Shown here one piece after another: positions 50,416 through 58,922 of a stretch of 64,000 nt of DNA. Made by a program: the position numbers and the translations under genes. How positions within the stretch are numbered: the first letter of the stretch is position 1; each line of letters opens with the position of its first letter. This stretch comes from Nocardioides sp. URHA0032. GTDB taxonomy: Bacteria > Actinomycetota > Actinomycetes > Propionibacteriales > Nocardioidaceae. The stretch is taken from contig NZ_KK211159.1 in the NCBI RefSeq assembly GCF_000620645.1, forward strand, positions 813,321 to 877,320, in the 5' to 3' direction. The notes beneath the pieces were generated by a model. It searched no databases and had not been told where the DNA came from. It saw only the letters and a program-made list of their open reading frames with translations.

Positions 50416-52119
50416 TCAGTCGTCCTCGGGCTCGCGCCGCAGCCCGGTCTCGTCGATCGGGAACCGCAGCTCCTTCTGCCGCTCGATCGCGGCGCCGACC
50501 AGGCCCTTGAACAGCGGGTGCGGCCGGGTGGGGCGGGAGCGCAGCTCGGGGTGCGCCTGGGTCGCGACGTAGTACGGGTGCACGTCGCGGGGCAGCTCCA
50601 CGAACTCGACCAGGTGGTTGTCCGGGGACGTGCCGGAGAAGACCAGTCCGGCGTCCTCCAGCTGGTCGCGGTAGGTGTTGTTGACCTCGTACCGGTGCCG
50701 GTGGCGCTCGTCGATCTGCGCCTCGCCGTACACCTGACGTGCGATCGAGCCCTCCTTGAGAGAGGCCGGGTACAGGCCGAGGCGCATGGTGCCGCCCAGG
50801 TCACCGGCGCCCTCGACGAACGCGACCTGCTCGGCCATGGTCGCGATCACCGGCTCGGGGGTGTCCGGGTCGAACTCGGTCGAGCCGGCCTTCTCCAGGC
50901 CCAGCACGGACCGGGAGTACTCGATGACCATGCACTGCAGGCCCAGGCACAGGCCGAGGGTCGGGATGCCGTGGGTCCGGGCGTAGGTCAGCGCCCCGAG
51001 CTTGCCCTCGATGCCGCGGACGCCGAAGCCGCCGGGCACGCAGATCGCATCGACGTCGTGGAGGTTCTTCGCGGCTCCGGCCTCGGTCTGGCACTCGTCG
51101 GAGGCGACCCAGCGCAGGTTCACCTTGGCCTCGTGCGCGAAGCCGCCGGCACGCAGCGCCTCGGCCACCGACAGGTAGGCGTCGGGCAGGTCGACGTACT
51201 TGCCGACCAGCGCGACGGTGACCTCCTCCTTCGGGTGGTGCACCCGGCGCAGCAGGTCGTCCCACACCGTCCAGTCGACGTCGCGGAACGGCAGGTCGAG
51301 GCGGCGTACGACGTACGCGTCGAGTCCCTCGCGGTGCAGCACCTTGGGGATGTCGTAGATCGAGGGCGCGTCCGCGGCCGTGACGACGGCGTCCTGGTCG
51401 ACGTCGCACATGAGCGAGATCTTCTTCTTGATCGACGGCGGCAGCTCGCGGTCCGCGCGGCAGACGACCGCGTCGGGCTGGATGCCGACCTGGCGCAGCG
51501 CGGCGACGGAGTGCTGGGTGGGCTTGGTCTTCAGCTCGCCCGACGGGCCGATGTAGGGCACGAGCGAGACGTGCAGGAAGAAGCAGTTGTCTCGGCCGAT
51601 CTCGTGCCGGGTCTGGCGCGCGGCCTCGAGGAACGGCAGCGACTCGATGTCGCCGACGGTGCCGCCGATCTCGGTGATCACGACGTCGACGCGCTGCCCG
51701 TCCGGACCGGTCCCGCCCATCGCCAGGATCCGGTCCTTGATCTCGTTCGTGATGTGCGGGATCACCTGGACGGTGTCGCCGAGGTAGTCGCCGCGGCGCT
51801 CCTTGGCGATCACGCTCGAGTAGACCTGCCCGGTCGTCACGTTCGCGATCTGGCCGAGGTCGGTGTCCAGGAACCGCTCGTAGTGCCCGATGTCGAGGTC
51901 GGTCTCGGCGCCGTCGTTCGTCACGAACACCTCGCCGTGCTGGAACGGGTTCATCGTCCCGGGGTCGACGTTGAGGTAGGGGTCGAGCTTCTGCATCGTC
52001 ACGCGTAGTCCGCGCGCCTTGAGCAGGCTGCCGAGGCTGGACGCCGTCAGGCCCTTCCCGAGCGAGGAGGCGACGCCTCCGGTCACGAACACGTGCTTGG
52101 TGGGCGTCCCGTTGATCAC
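50416..52119 (-). CDS. pyrG: CTP synthase
   Basis: PyrG makes CTP from UTP with ATP and glutamine. The 567-residue protein has the synthetase domain (KHVFVTGGVASSLGKGLTASSLG, VDVVITEIGGTVGDIES) and a class I glutamine amidotransferase domain with the nucleophile in LGLCLGLQCMV. GTG start. It follows the steB-like gene by 11 nt. Confidence 0.97.
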   Translation of the reverse strand: MINGTPTKHVFVTGGVASSLGKGLTASSLGSLLKARGLRVTMQKLDPYLNVDPGTMNPFQHGEVFVTNDGAETDLDIGHYERFLDTDLGQIANVTTGQVYSSVIAKERRGDYLGDTVQVIPHITNEIKDRILAMGGTGPDGQRVDVVITEIGGTVGDIESLPFLEAARQTRHEIGRDNCFFLHVSLVPYIGPSGELKTKPTQHSVAALRQVGIQPDAVVCRADRELPPSIKKKISLMCDVDQDAVVTAADAPSIYDIPKVLHREGLDAYVVRRLDLPFRDVDWTVWDDLLRRVHHPKEEVTVALVGKYVDLPDAYLSVAEALRAGGFAHEAKVNLRWVASDECQTEAGAAKNLHDVDAICVPGGFGVRGIEGKLGALTYARTHGIPTLGLCLGLQCMVIEYSRSVLGLEKAGSTEFDPDTPEPVIATMAEQVAFVEGAGDLGGTMRLGLYPASLKEGSIARQVYGEAQIDERHRHRYEVNNTYRDQLEDAGLVFSGTSPDNHLVEFVELPRDVHPYYVATQAHPELRSRPTRPHPLFKGLVGAAIERQKELRFPIDETGLRREPEDD

Positions 52120-52130
52120 GGAACTCCATG

Positions 52131-52997
52131 CTACGTGAGAGGGACGGCTCCGTCCGACCCCGACGCACCGAAGGATCCACCTTGGACCGTGAAAGAACGG
52201 ATCAGGGCCAGGGTGGCGGTCACCCGGCCGAGCGGTGTGTCCACCCCGTCGACGGTCGCGGCCTGCGCCGCGGACGGCTCCCCGCGCAGCCCGGCCAGGT
52301 CGCCGGAGCCGGTGGCGGACGTGGTGTCGCCCGCGACCACGACGCCCGTGGCCTTGTCGGCGAGGCCGCTCACGAGGCCGGCCAGGATCGCCGGGTCGGT
52401 CGACCGGCCGAGGACCACGAGGACGGCCGGCGCCCGGGGCGCGCCCTGGGGCGAGGTCAGCACGTCGGCACCGTCCAGGCTCTGCCGCACCGACGCAGCG
52501 TCCGAGCCGGGCAGCTCGTCGCCGGACACGGCGAGACCGACCAGCTGGCCGATCCGGACGTACGTCGAGGCGTCCTGGCTGACCGCACCGGACCCGAGCT
52601 GCTGCGCGAGCTGGCTGCCGAGCGTGTCCACGAGCGACTTCTCCGAGGGGTCGGTGAGCGTCGGGTGCGCGTCGTACGTGCCGGCGACGGTGCCGCCCGC
52701 GGACTCGACCTCGGCGCCGAGCGCGCTGACCGTGTCCGCATCGGCCCCCGGCAGCACCAGGATCGAGACCGCCTTGCCGTCCAGACCATTCGCGTAGAGC
52801 CTGCCGGCCGCAGCGGTGGCGAACGCGTCGCCGTACGACGCGGTCTGCCGCACCTCGTCCTGCTGGCGCGTGGTGGCCGCGGCCGGCTGGTCGTCGCGGC
52901 CGAGGTCGCTGAGCGGGCCGCCGCCGAGGACCACGCCGACGGCGAGCGCGAGGAAGACGGCGACGAGGGAGACGACGTGCTGGCGGAACGAGATCAC
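52131..52997 (-). CDS. steB: SteB/MctB-family membrane-anchored protein
   Basis: The 288-residue protein begins ISFRQHVVSLVAVFLALAVGVVLGGGPL, an N-terminal membrane anchor, followed by an extracellular alpha/beta domain and a Gly/Ser/Ala-rich tail. The homologue Rv1698 was described as the copper-export protein MctB in mycobacteria, and the corynebacterial one as SteB, a cytokinetic-ring partner of SteA. The SteA neighbour and the likely absence of a mycolate outer membrane favour the second reading here. GTG start, 4-nt overlap with steA. Confidence 0.82.
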   Translation of the reverse strand: MISFRQHVVSLVAVFLALAVGVVLGGGPLSDLGRDDQPAAATTRQQDEVRQTASYGDAFATAAAGRLYANGLDGKAVSILVLPGADADTVSALGAEVESAGGTVAGTYDAHPTLTDPSEKSLVDTLGSQLAQQLGSGAVSQDASTYVRIGQLVGLAVSGDELPGSDAASVRQSLDGADVLTSPQGAPRAPAVLVVLGRSTDPAILAGLVSGLADKATGVVVAGDTTSATGSGDLAGLRGEPSAAQAATVDGVDTPLGRVTATLALIRSFTVQGGSFGASGSDGAVPLT

Positions 52998-54163
52998 GGG
53001 ACGAGTCCTTGCAGTGTGTCGAGCCAGTCCTGGCCGACGGGGGTCACGGACAGGGCGGCCGCGAGCGCGACCAGACCGGCGAGCAGCACCAGCAGCAGGT
53101 GCCACGGGCGCACGCGGCCGGAGTACAGGTGCGGCACCGCGGCGGCGTCGACCAGGCGTGGGCCCACCTTGAGCCGGGTCAGGTAGGTGCTGGCCAGGCC
53201 CGCGCGCTGGCGGTCCAGGAAGTCCTCGAGCGTCGCGTGCATGCCGACACCGACGATCACCGCCGCCTCGGCGGCGTCCGCGAGGATCAGGGCCGCGTCC
53301 TCGGGGGTCGCACCCGACTCGAACCGGAGCGGGCGTATGCCGAGGCGCTCGAGCGACTCGATCTGCGTCCGGCCGCCGCGCTCGGCGCGCAGCACGACGT
53401 CACGGGCCGACTTCAGGGTCTTGGCGCTCGGCTGCTCGGCGTCGTCGGCGTGCGCGTCCAGCACCACGATGTCCGGGATGAAACCGGCCGCGCGCAGCGT
53501 CTCGGCTCCCCCGCCCACGCCGACCAGCACCGGGTCCTGCTCGCGCAGGAACGGACGGATCGCAGACAGCTCGCGCTCGTGGTCGTGGCCACGCACGACC
53601 ACGACGACCGGTCGCCCGGCGATCCGGGTGCCGAGTCGCGGGACGCCGCGCCCGTGCAGCAGCAGGTCCTGCTCGCGCCGCAGGAACTCCGTCGTGTTGT
53701 GCGTGAACGTCTCCAGCTGCGTCGCCAGCCCACTGCGCGCCGCATCCAGCTCGGCCGCGACAGTGGCACCGTCGAGCAGCCGCCCGCTGCAGAGCAGCAT
53801 GTCGTCGGCGTACACCGACCCCTCGTGCAGCCGGACCGCCCGGCCGTCGCGGATCGCCGCGAGCCCCTCGGTGCCGACCCCGTCGACGACGAGCACGCCG
53901 GCGTCGACCAGCACCTGGGGTCCGAGGTTCGGGTAGCGGCCGGAGATCATCGGCGTGGCGTTCACGACCGCGGCGACCCGGGCGTCGACCAGTGCCTGCG
54001 CGGTCGCCCGGTCCAGGTCCACGTGCTCGACGACGGCGATGTCGCCGGGACGGAGCCGGGGCACCAGGGCGCGGGTCCTCCGGTCCACGCGAGCGGTGCC
54101 GACGAGGCCGGGCAGGCCGACCGTGGAGCGTTGGCGAACGGGGTTCCTCAGCACTGACCCCAT
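52994..54163 (-). CDS. steA: SteA-type cytokinetic-ring protein
   Basis: The 389-residue protein combines a thiamine-pyrophosphokinase-like cytoplasmic fold (GRYPNLGPQVLVDAGV, VVVVRGHDHERELSAIRPFLREQDPVLVGVGGGAETLRAAGFIPDIVVLD) with a single C-terminal membrane helix (~360-380). Homologues in C. glutamicum localise to the division ring with SteB. The ATG follows recN by 49 nt without a clear ribosome-binding site. Confidence 0.85.
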   Translation of the reverse strand: MGSVLRNPVRQRSTVGLPGLVGTARVDRRTRALVPRLRPGDIAVVEHVDLDRATAQALVDARVAAVVNATPMISGRYPNLGPQVLVDAGVLVVDGVGTEGLAAIRDGRAVRLHEGSVYADDMLLCSGRLLDGATVAAELDAARSGLATQLETFTHNTTEFLRREQDLLLHGRGVPRLGTRIAGRPVVVVVRGHDHERELSAIRPFLREQDPVLVGVGGGAETLRAAGFIPDIVVLDAHADDAEQPSAKTLKSARDVVLRAERGGRTQIESLERLGIRPLRFESGATPEDAALILADAAEAAVIVGVGMHATLEDFLDRQRAGLASTYLTRLKVGPRLVDAAAVPHLYSGRVRPWHLLLVLLAGLVALAAALSVTPVGQDWLDTLQGLVP

Positions 54164-54212
54164 GCTGCCAAAGCGGACGGCCCGATCGGCGGACCGCGGG
54201 ATGCCGGGCGCG

Positions 54213-55898
54213 TCAGCGCTCGGAGTGGGCCACGTCGAGCAGCTCGCGGGCGTGTGCCAGCGCGGTGTCGGAGTCAGCCAGTCCGGCCAGCATCCGGGAC
54301 AGCTCGCGCTCGCGCTGCTCGTCGTCGAGGACGGTGAGGCCGGAGCTGGTGACGGTGCCGTCCGACGACTTCTCCACCACGACGTGCCGGTCGGCGTACG
54401 CCGCGACCTGCGGCAGGTGGGTCACGACCAGCACCTGGGCGCTCCGGGCCAGCTGCGCGAGCCGGCGGCCGACCTCGACCGCGGCCGCGCCGCCCACGCC
54501 CGCGTCGACCTCGTCGAAGACGAACGTCGGCACCGGGCTGGTGCCGGCGAGCGCGACCTCGAGGGCCAGCATCACGCGGGAGAGCTCGCCGCCCGACGCG
54601 CCCTTGGCCAGGGGCCGGGGCTCGGAGCCGGTGTTGGCGGCCAGCATCAGCTCGACCTCGTCCGCGCCGGACGCCGTGAACCGCTCCTTCGGGCGGACCT
54701 CCACGGTCAGCCGGGCGTGCGGCATCGCCAGCAGGGCCAGCTCTGCGGTGACCTCCTCGGCCAGCCGGCCCGCGGCCACGCCGCGCGCTGCGGTCAGTGC
54801 GGAGGCGGCGGTGTCCCGGTCGCGGCGCAGCACCTCCTGCTCGGCACGCAGCACCTCGATCCGCTCGTCGGTGCCGTCGAGCTCGAGCAGCCGCGTCGCC
54901 GACCGCTCGGCCCAGGCGAGCACCTCGTCGATGCTCTCGCCGTACTTCCGGGTGAGCGCGGTCAGCGCCGCGCGTCGCTCGGAGACGGCCGCCAGGCGGG
55001 TCGGGTCGGTGTCGATGCGAGTGGCGTAGGACGCGACGTCGGCCGCCAGGTCGGACAGCAGGTAGGTGATCTCCGCCAGCCGGTCGGCGAGCTCGCCCGC
55101 CTCGGCGTCGTGCTCGCGCACGCCGTCGAGCAGCGTGCGGGCCGCAGACGTCGCCGCCAGTGCGTCCGGGTCGCCCTGCTCGCTGGAGAGCGCCTCCCGG
55201 GCCTGCTCGGCCGCCGTGCGCAGCGTGTCGGCGAATCCGAGCCGTGACTCCTCGGCCGCGAGCGCGGCGTCCTCGCCCGGCTCCGGGGCCACCGCCTCGA
55301 CCTCGCCGAGCCCGAACCGCAGCAGGTCGGCCTCCTGGGCCCGCTCCCGGGCGTGGGCGACGACGTCGGCGAGCTCCCGCTCGACGGCGTCGTGCCGGCG
55401 GTACAGGTCGGCGTACGTCGCGAGCAGCGTCGCCAGCTCGGTCCCGCCGAACCGGTCCAGCGCCTCGCGCTGGGCGCGCGCCCGGAGCAGCCGGTGCTGG
55501 TCGGACTGGCCGTGCACGGCCACGAGCGGCTCGCTGACCGCGGCCAGCGAGGACACGGGCACGGCGGCGCCGCCGACGAAGGCACGCGAGCGCCCCTCGG
55601 CGGAGACGTTCCGGGCCAGCACGACGCGGTCGTCCTCGACCTCGCCGCCGGCCTCCTCCACGGACGCCGCGAACTCCCGCAGCGCGCCCACGCGCACGAC
55701 GCCCTCGACCCGGGCGTTCTTCGCCCCGGTGCGCACCGCGCCACTGTCCGCGCGTCCCCCGAGCAGCAGGCCGAGCGCGGTCACGATCATGGTCTTGCCG
55801 GCGCCGGTCTCGCCGGTGATCACGGTCAGGCCCGGACCGAGCTCCAGGGTCGAGGAGTCGATCACGCCCAGCTGGCCGATCCGGATCTCCTCAAGCAC
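54213..55898 (-). CDS. recN: DNA repair protein RecN
   Basis: RecN is an SMC-like ATPase for double-strand-break repair. The 561-residue protein has Walker A TGETGAGKT, a VHGQSDQHRLL Q-loop segment, long coiled coils in the middle, and the signature ASGGELSRVMLALEVAL with Walker B FDEVDAGVGG. The GTG at 55898 is chosen: GGAGG lies 8 nt upstream and the family N-terminus LEEIRIGQLGVI follows. It overlaps nadK by 8 nt. Confidence 0.95.
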   Translation of the reverse strand: MLEEIRIGQLGVIDSSTLELGPGLTVITGETGAGKTMIVTALGLLLGGRADSGAVRTGAKNARVEGVVRVGALREFAASVEEAGGEVEDDRVVLARNVSAEGRSRAFVGGAAVPVSSLAAVSEPLVAVHGQSDQHRLLRARAQREALDRFGGTELATLLATYADLYRRHDAVERELADVVAHARERAQEADLLRFGLGEVEAVAPEPGEDAALAAEESRLGFADTLRTAAEQAREALSSEQGDPDALAATSAARTLLDGVREHDAEAGELADRLAEITYLLSDLAADVASYATRIDTDPTRLAAVSERRAALTALTRKYGESIDEVLAWAERSATRLLELDGTDERIEVLRAEQEVLRRDRDTAASALTAARGVAAGRLAEEVTAELALLAMPHARLTVEVRPKERFTASGADEVELMLAANTGSEPRPLAKGASGGELSRVMLALEVALAGTSPVPTFVFDEVDAGVGGAAAVEVGRRLAQLARSAQVLVVTHLPQVAAYADRHVVVEKSSDGTVTSSGLTVLDDEQRERELSRMLAGLADSDTALAHARELLDVAHSER

Positions 55899-56829
55899 CG
55901 CTGTCCCTCCGCCGCCGCTCGGACGAGCCGCGCCAGCCCTCGACCGGAAGTCCGAACTTGGCCACCAGCCGGTCCGTGAACGGCGCCTCGTGGAGGCGCA
56001 CCAGCCGGACCGGAGTGGTACCGCGACGGACCTCGATCCGGGCGCCCGGCGGCAGGTCGAACGAGCGTCGGCCGTCGGCCCACAGCACACCGAAGCCGTC
56101 GGTGCGGGCGAGCACCTCCACCGCGAGCACGGACGCCGGCGCCACCACGAGGGGGCGGGCGAACAGCGCGTGCGCGCTGATCGGGACCAGCAGCAGCGCC
56201 TCGACCCCGGGCCAGACGATCGGGCCGCCCGCGCTGAAGTTGTACGCGGTCGAGCCGGTCGGGGTCGCACAGACCACGCCGTCACAGCCCCACCGCGACA
56301 GCGGCCGGCCGTCGATCTCGACCACGACCTCGAGCATCCGCTCCCGCGCGGCCTTCTCGACGCTGGCCTCGTTGAGCGCCCAGGTCCGGGCGACGACCTC
56401 GCCCTCGCGGTGCACGGTGACGTCCAGGGTGAGCCGGTCCTCGATCGAGTACCGGCGGTCGACGATGGCCTCGATCGTCGACTCCATGTCTTCGTACTCC
56501 GCCTCGGCCAGGAAGCCCACGTGGCCGAGGTTCACACCGAGCACCGGCGTGCCCGAGCCGCGGCTCAGCTCCGCCGCCCGCAGGATCGTGCCGTCACCGC
56601 CGATGACGACCACGAGCTCGCAGTCGTTGCTGGCGGCCTCCTCGGGGACGATCTCGAAGCTCCCGTCCGGCTCCTCGAACCCGAGGTCCAGCGCCTCGCC
56701 GGTGAGCAGGCGGACCAGCACGCCGTTGGCGCTCAGCGCCTTCGCGAACGCACGGGCCACCTCGCGTGCGTCGTCGCGCCCGGTGTGGGCGACCAGCAGC
56801 ACGCGACGGGTCGGCTCCGTGCTCGTCAC
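55891..56829 (-). CDS. nadK: NAD kinase
   Basis: This enzyme phosphorylates NAD to NADP (also called ppnK). The 312-residue protein has the GGDGT motif in VVIGGDGTILRAAEL, NLGHVGFLAE, and GDGVVCATPTGSTAYNFSAGGPIV. GTG start overlapping the tlyA stop by 4 nt. Confidence 0.96.
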   Translation of the reverse strand: MTSTEPTRRVLLVAHTGRDDAREVARAFAKALSANGVLVRLLTGEALDLGFEEPDGSFEIVPEEAASNDCELVVVIGGDGTILRAAELSRGSGTPVLGVNLGHVGFLAEAEYEDMESTIEAIVDRRYSIEDRLTLDVTVHREGEVVARTWALNEASVEKAARERMLEVVVEIDGRPLSRWGCDGVVCATPTGSTAYNFSAGGPIVWPGVEALLLVPISAHALFARPLVVAPASVLAVEVLARTDGFGVLWADGRRSFDLPPGARIEVRRGTTPVRLVRLHEAPFTDRLVAKFGLPVEGWRGSSERRRRDSGA

Positions 56830-57665
56830 GGGTCCACCCTCTCACCCGCCGCCCCCACCGGTGCGGCGGCGCGCACCGTGGTGTGGATGGCCTCCTCGTC
56901 CAGGGTCGCCGGGCCGCGACGCAGCCACAGGAAGAACTCCACGTTCCCCGACGGGCCCGGGAGCGGGCTGGTGGCCAGCTGGTGCGCACCCCAGCCCCGG
57001 GACGCCGCGGCGGTGGCGACGTGGGCGACCGCCTCGGCCCGCAGTGCCGGGTCGCGCACGACGCCGCCCTTGCCGACCCGGTCCTTGCCGACCTCGAACT
57101 GGGGCTTGACCATCAGCGCGAGGTCGCCGTCCGGCGCGGTCACGCGGAGGAGGGCGTCCAGGACCAGCTCCAGGGAGATGAACGAGAGGTCGCCGACCAC
57201 CACGTCGACGGGACCATCGGTGATCCCGGTCGTCAGCTCGCGGACGTTGACCCGGTCGCGCACCAGCACGCGCTCGTCGGACTGCAGCTTCCAGGCGAGC
57301 TGGCCGTAGCCCACGTCCACCGCGACCACCTGGGCGGCCCCGTGGCGCAGCAGCACGTCGGTGAAGCCGCCGGTCGAGGCGCCGGCGTCGAGGCAGCGGC
57401 GACCCTCGACGACGAAGCCCTCCGGCTCGAAGACCGCGAGCGCGCCCGCGAGCTTGTGGCCGCCGCGGGAGACGTACTCCGGGCGGTCGGGGTCGGTCGC
57501 GACCACGACCGCGGCGTCGGTCGTCACCCCCGTCGCAGGCTTGGTCGCGACGGCGCCGGCCACGGTCACCCGACGCTGCGCGATCAGCTCGCTCGCGTGC
57601 TCCCGCGACCGGGCCAGGCCGCGGCGGACCAGCTCGGCGTCCAGGCGCAGCCGTCGCGGTGGCAC
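56826..57665 (-). CDS. tlyA: TlyA-family rRNA (cytidine-2'-O)-methyltransferase
   Basis: TlyA methylates cytidines in 16S and 23S rRNA; loss gives capreomycin resistance in mycobacteria. The 279-residue protein has an N-terminal S4 domain (RLDAELVRRGLARSREHASELI) and an FtsJ-like methyltransferase with the SAM site CLDAGASTGGFTDVLL and a K-D-K-E-type catalytic set (Lys in DRPEYVSRGGHKL, Asp in VVGDLSF, Lys in LMVKPQFE). GTG start. The next upstream gene ends 1 nt away. Confidence 0.94.
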   Translation of the reverse strand: MPPRRLRLDAELVRRGLARSREHASELIAQRRVTVAGAVATKPATGVTTDAAVVVATDPDRPEYVSRGGHKLAGALAVFEPEGFVVEGRRCLDAGASTGGFTDVLLRHGAAQVVAVDVGYGQLAWKLQSDERVLVRDRVNVRELTTGITDGPVDVVVGDLSFISLELVLDALLRVTAPDGDLALMVKPQFEVGKDRVGKGGVVRDPALRAEAVAHVATAAASRGWGAHQLATSPLPGPSGNVEFFLWLRRGPATLDEEAIHTTVRAAAPVGAAGERVDP

Positions 57666-57666
57666 G

Positions 57667-57867
57667 TCAGGCCGGGTGGTCGCCGGTGTCGTCGGTCGCG
57701 TCGAGCGCCCGGCGCAGCTGCTCGTGGGCGGTCTCGAAGACGCCCACGTGCTCCTCGATCGGGCGCTCCTCGAGCTCCTCGACGGCGACGATCACCTCGT
57801 CCACGCCGGAGACCCCCGTGCGCACGGCCTCCGGATCCGACGGCACCGTCTCGGGCTCCTCAGTCAT
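57667..57867 (-). CDS. Small conserved acidic protein (Rv1693-like position)
   Basis: The 66-residue acidic protein (SGVDEVIVAVEELEERPIEEHVGVFETAHEQLRRALD) is predicted to be mostly helical. Small proteins occupy this position between tlyA and the HAD phosphatase in other actinobacteria, so it is likely real. The function is unknown. Confidence 0.75.
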   Translation of the reverse strand: MTEEPETVPSDPEAVRTGVSGVDEVIVAVEELEERPIEEHVGVFETAHEQLRRALDATDDTGDHPA

Positions 57868-57876
57868 GCTCCGAGG

Positions 57877-58875
57877 CTATCGCGCGGGCACCTCGAGGGC
57901 GGACACGTGCACCGGTTCGCCGCTCCGGTCCAGGTGGTCCCACGCCGTCTCGGCGACGACGCGCCACCAGTCCGCCGGATCGCCCGCGCCGGAGACGGCC
58001 AGGCTCCGGCCGTCGGTCGCGGCCCGCCAGCCCCCCAGCTCGAACCCGTCGCCGGCGGCCGCCGGTGCCCGGTGCGCAGCCAGGAGCCCGGCCAGGTCCG
58101 GTGCCAGGTACGTCGGACGCTGATCCGCCGGCGCCACCACGAGCTCGGCGAGCCCGGTGACCCCGGTCAGCACCAGCAGCGAGTCGAGACCTGCGTGCCG
58201 AGCGCCCTCGATGTCGGTGTCGAGCCGGTCGCCGACCATCAGCGGGCGCTCGCCGCCGACCCGGCGCACGGTCTCGTCGAGCAGTGGTCGAGCCGGCTTG
58301 CCCGCCACCTCGGGGTCGACCCCGGTGAACCGACGCAGCATCTCCACCTGCACGCCGTGTCCGGGCGCGACCCCGAACGCCGCCGGGAACGTGTGGTCGG
58401 TGTTGCTCGCCACCCAGGGCAGGCCGTCCCGGATCCGCACCGCGGCGCGCATGATCGCCGACCACCGCACGTCGGGCCCGTAGCCGGTGGTGATCGCGAC
58501 CGCGTCGTCGTCGGCGCCCACGGGGACCAGGCCCTCGGCCTCGAGCGCCTCCCGCAGTCCGTCCGCCCCCAGGCACACGATCCGGGCACCGGCGCCGAAC
58601 CGCTCCGCCACCAGGCGGGCAGCGGCCTGCGCCGAGGTGACGACGTCCTCGGTCCTCGCGTCCACCCCGAGGTCGCGCAGGTGCTCGGCGACGGTGGCCG
58701 GGGGCCGCGAGGCGTTGTTGGTGATGAACGCCAGCCGCAGGCCCTCCGCACGCGCCTGGGCGAGGTGCCCGGGGGCGCCCGGCACCGCGTCGCCACCGAC
58801 GTAGACGACGCCGTCGAGGTCGAGCATCGCGAGATCGTAGGCTCGGCACAGGGCCTGCGCTGACGAGCCGAGCAC
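57877..58875 (-). CDS. HAD-IIA hydrolase (NagD-like, glycerol-3-phosphate phosphatase position)
   Basis: A 332-residue HAD phosphatase with nucleophile motif AMLDLDGVVYVGG, motif II FITNNASR and motif IV GDRLDTDIEGA. The mycobacterial gene at this position (Rv1692) dephosphorylates glycerol-3-phosphate; the C-terminal extra domain fits that group. The GTG at 58875 with GAGGAGG 5 nt upstream is preferred over the GTG at 58908, because the predicted transcript from TAGGGT (58912-58907) starts downstream of the latter. Confidence 0.85.
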   Translation of the reverse strand: MLGSSAQALCRAYDLAMLDLDGVVYVGGDAVPGAPGHLAQARAEGLRLAFITNNASRPPATVAEHLRDLGVDARTEDVVTSAQAAARLVAERFGAGARIVCLGADGLREALEAEGLVPVGADDDAVAITTGYGPDVRWSAIMRAAVRIRDGLPWVASNTDHTFPAAFGVAPGHGVQVEMLRRFTGVDPEVAGKPARPLLDETVRRVGGERPLMVGDRLDTDIEGARHAGLDSLLVLTGVTGLAELVVAPADQRPTYLAPDLAGLLAAHRAPAAAGDGFELGGWRAATDGRSLAVSGAGDPADWWRVVAETAWDHLDRSGEPVHVSALEVPAR

Positions 58876-58906
58876 GCGTGCCTCCTCGGGATGCGGATGT
58901 GCCCGC

Positions 58907-58916
58907 ACCCTACGAT
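58907..58916. promoter_or_regulatory. Divergent promoters with overlapping -10 hexamers (HAD / DUF1015)
   Basis: ACCCTACGAT holds TACGAT on the plus strand (58911-58916), 6 nt before the DUF1015 ATG, and TAGGGT on the minus strand (58912-58907). They share the central TA, the same arrangement as at 43621-43630. The minus transcript would start near 58900 and have a 24-nt leader with the HAD ribosome-binding site. Confidence 0.55.
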
Positions 58917-58922
58917 GCTCCG

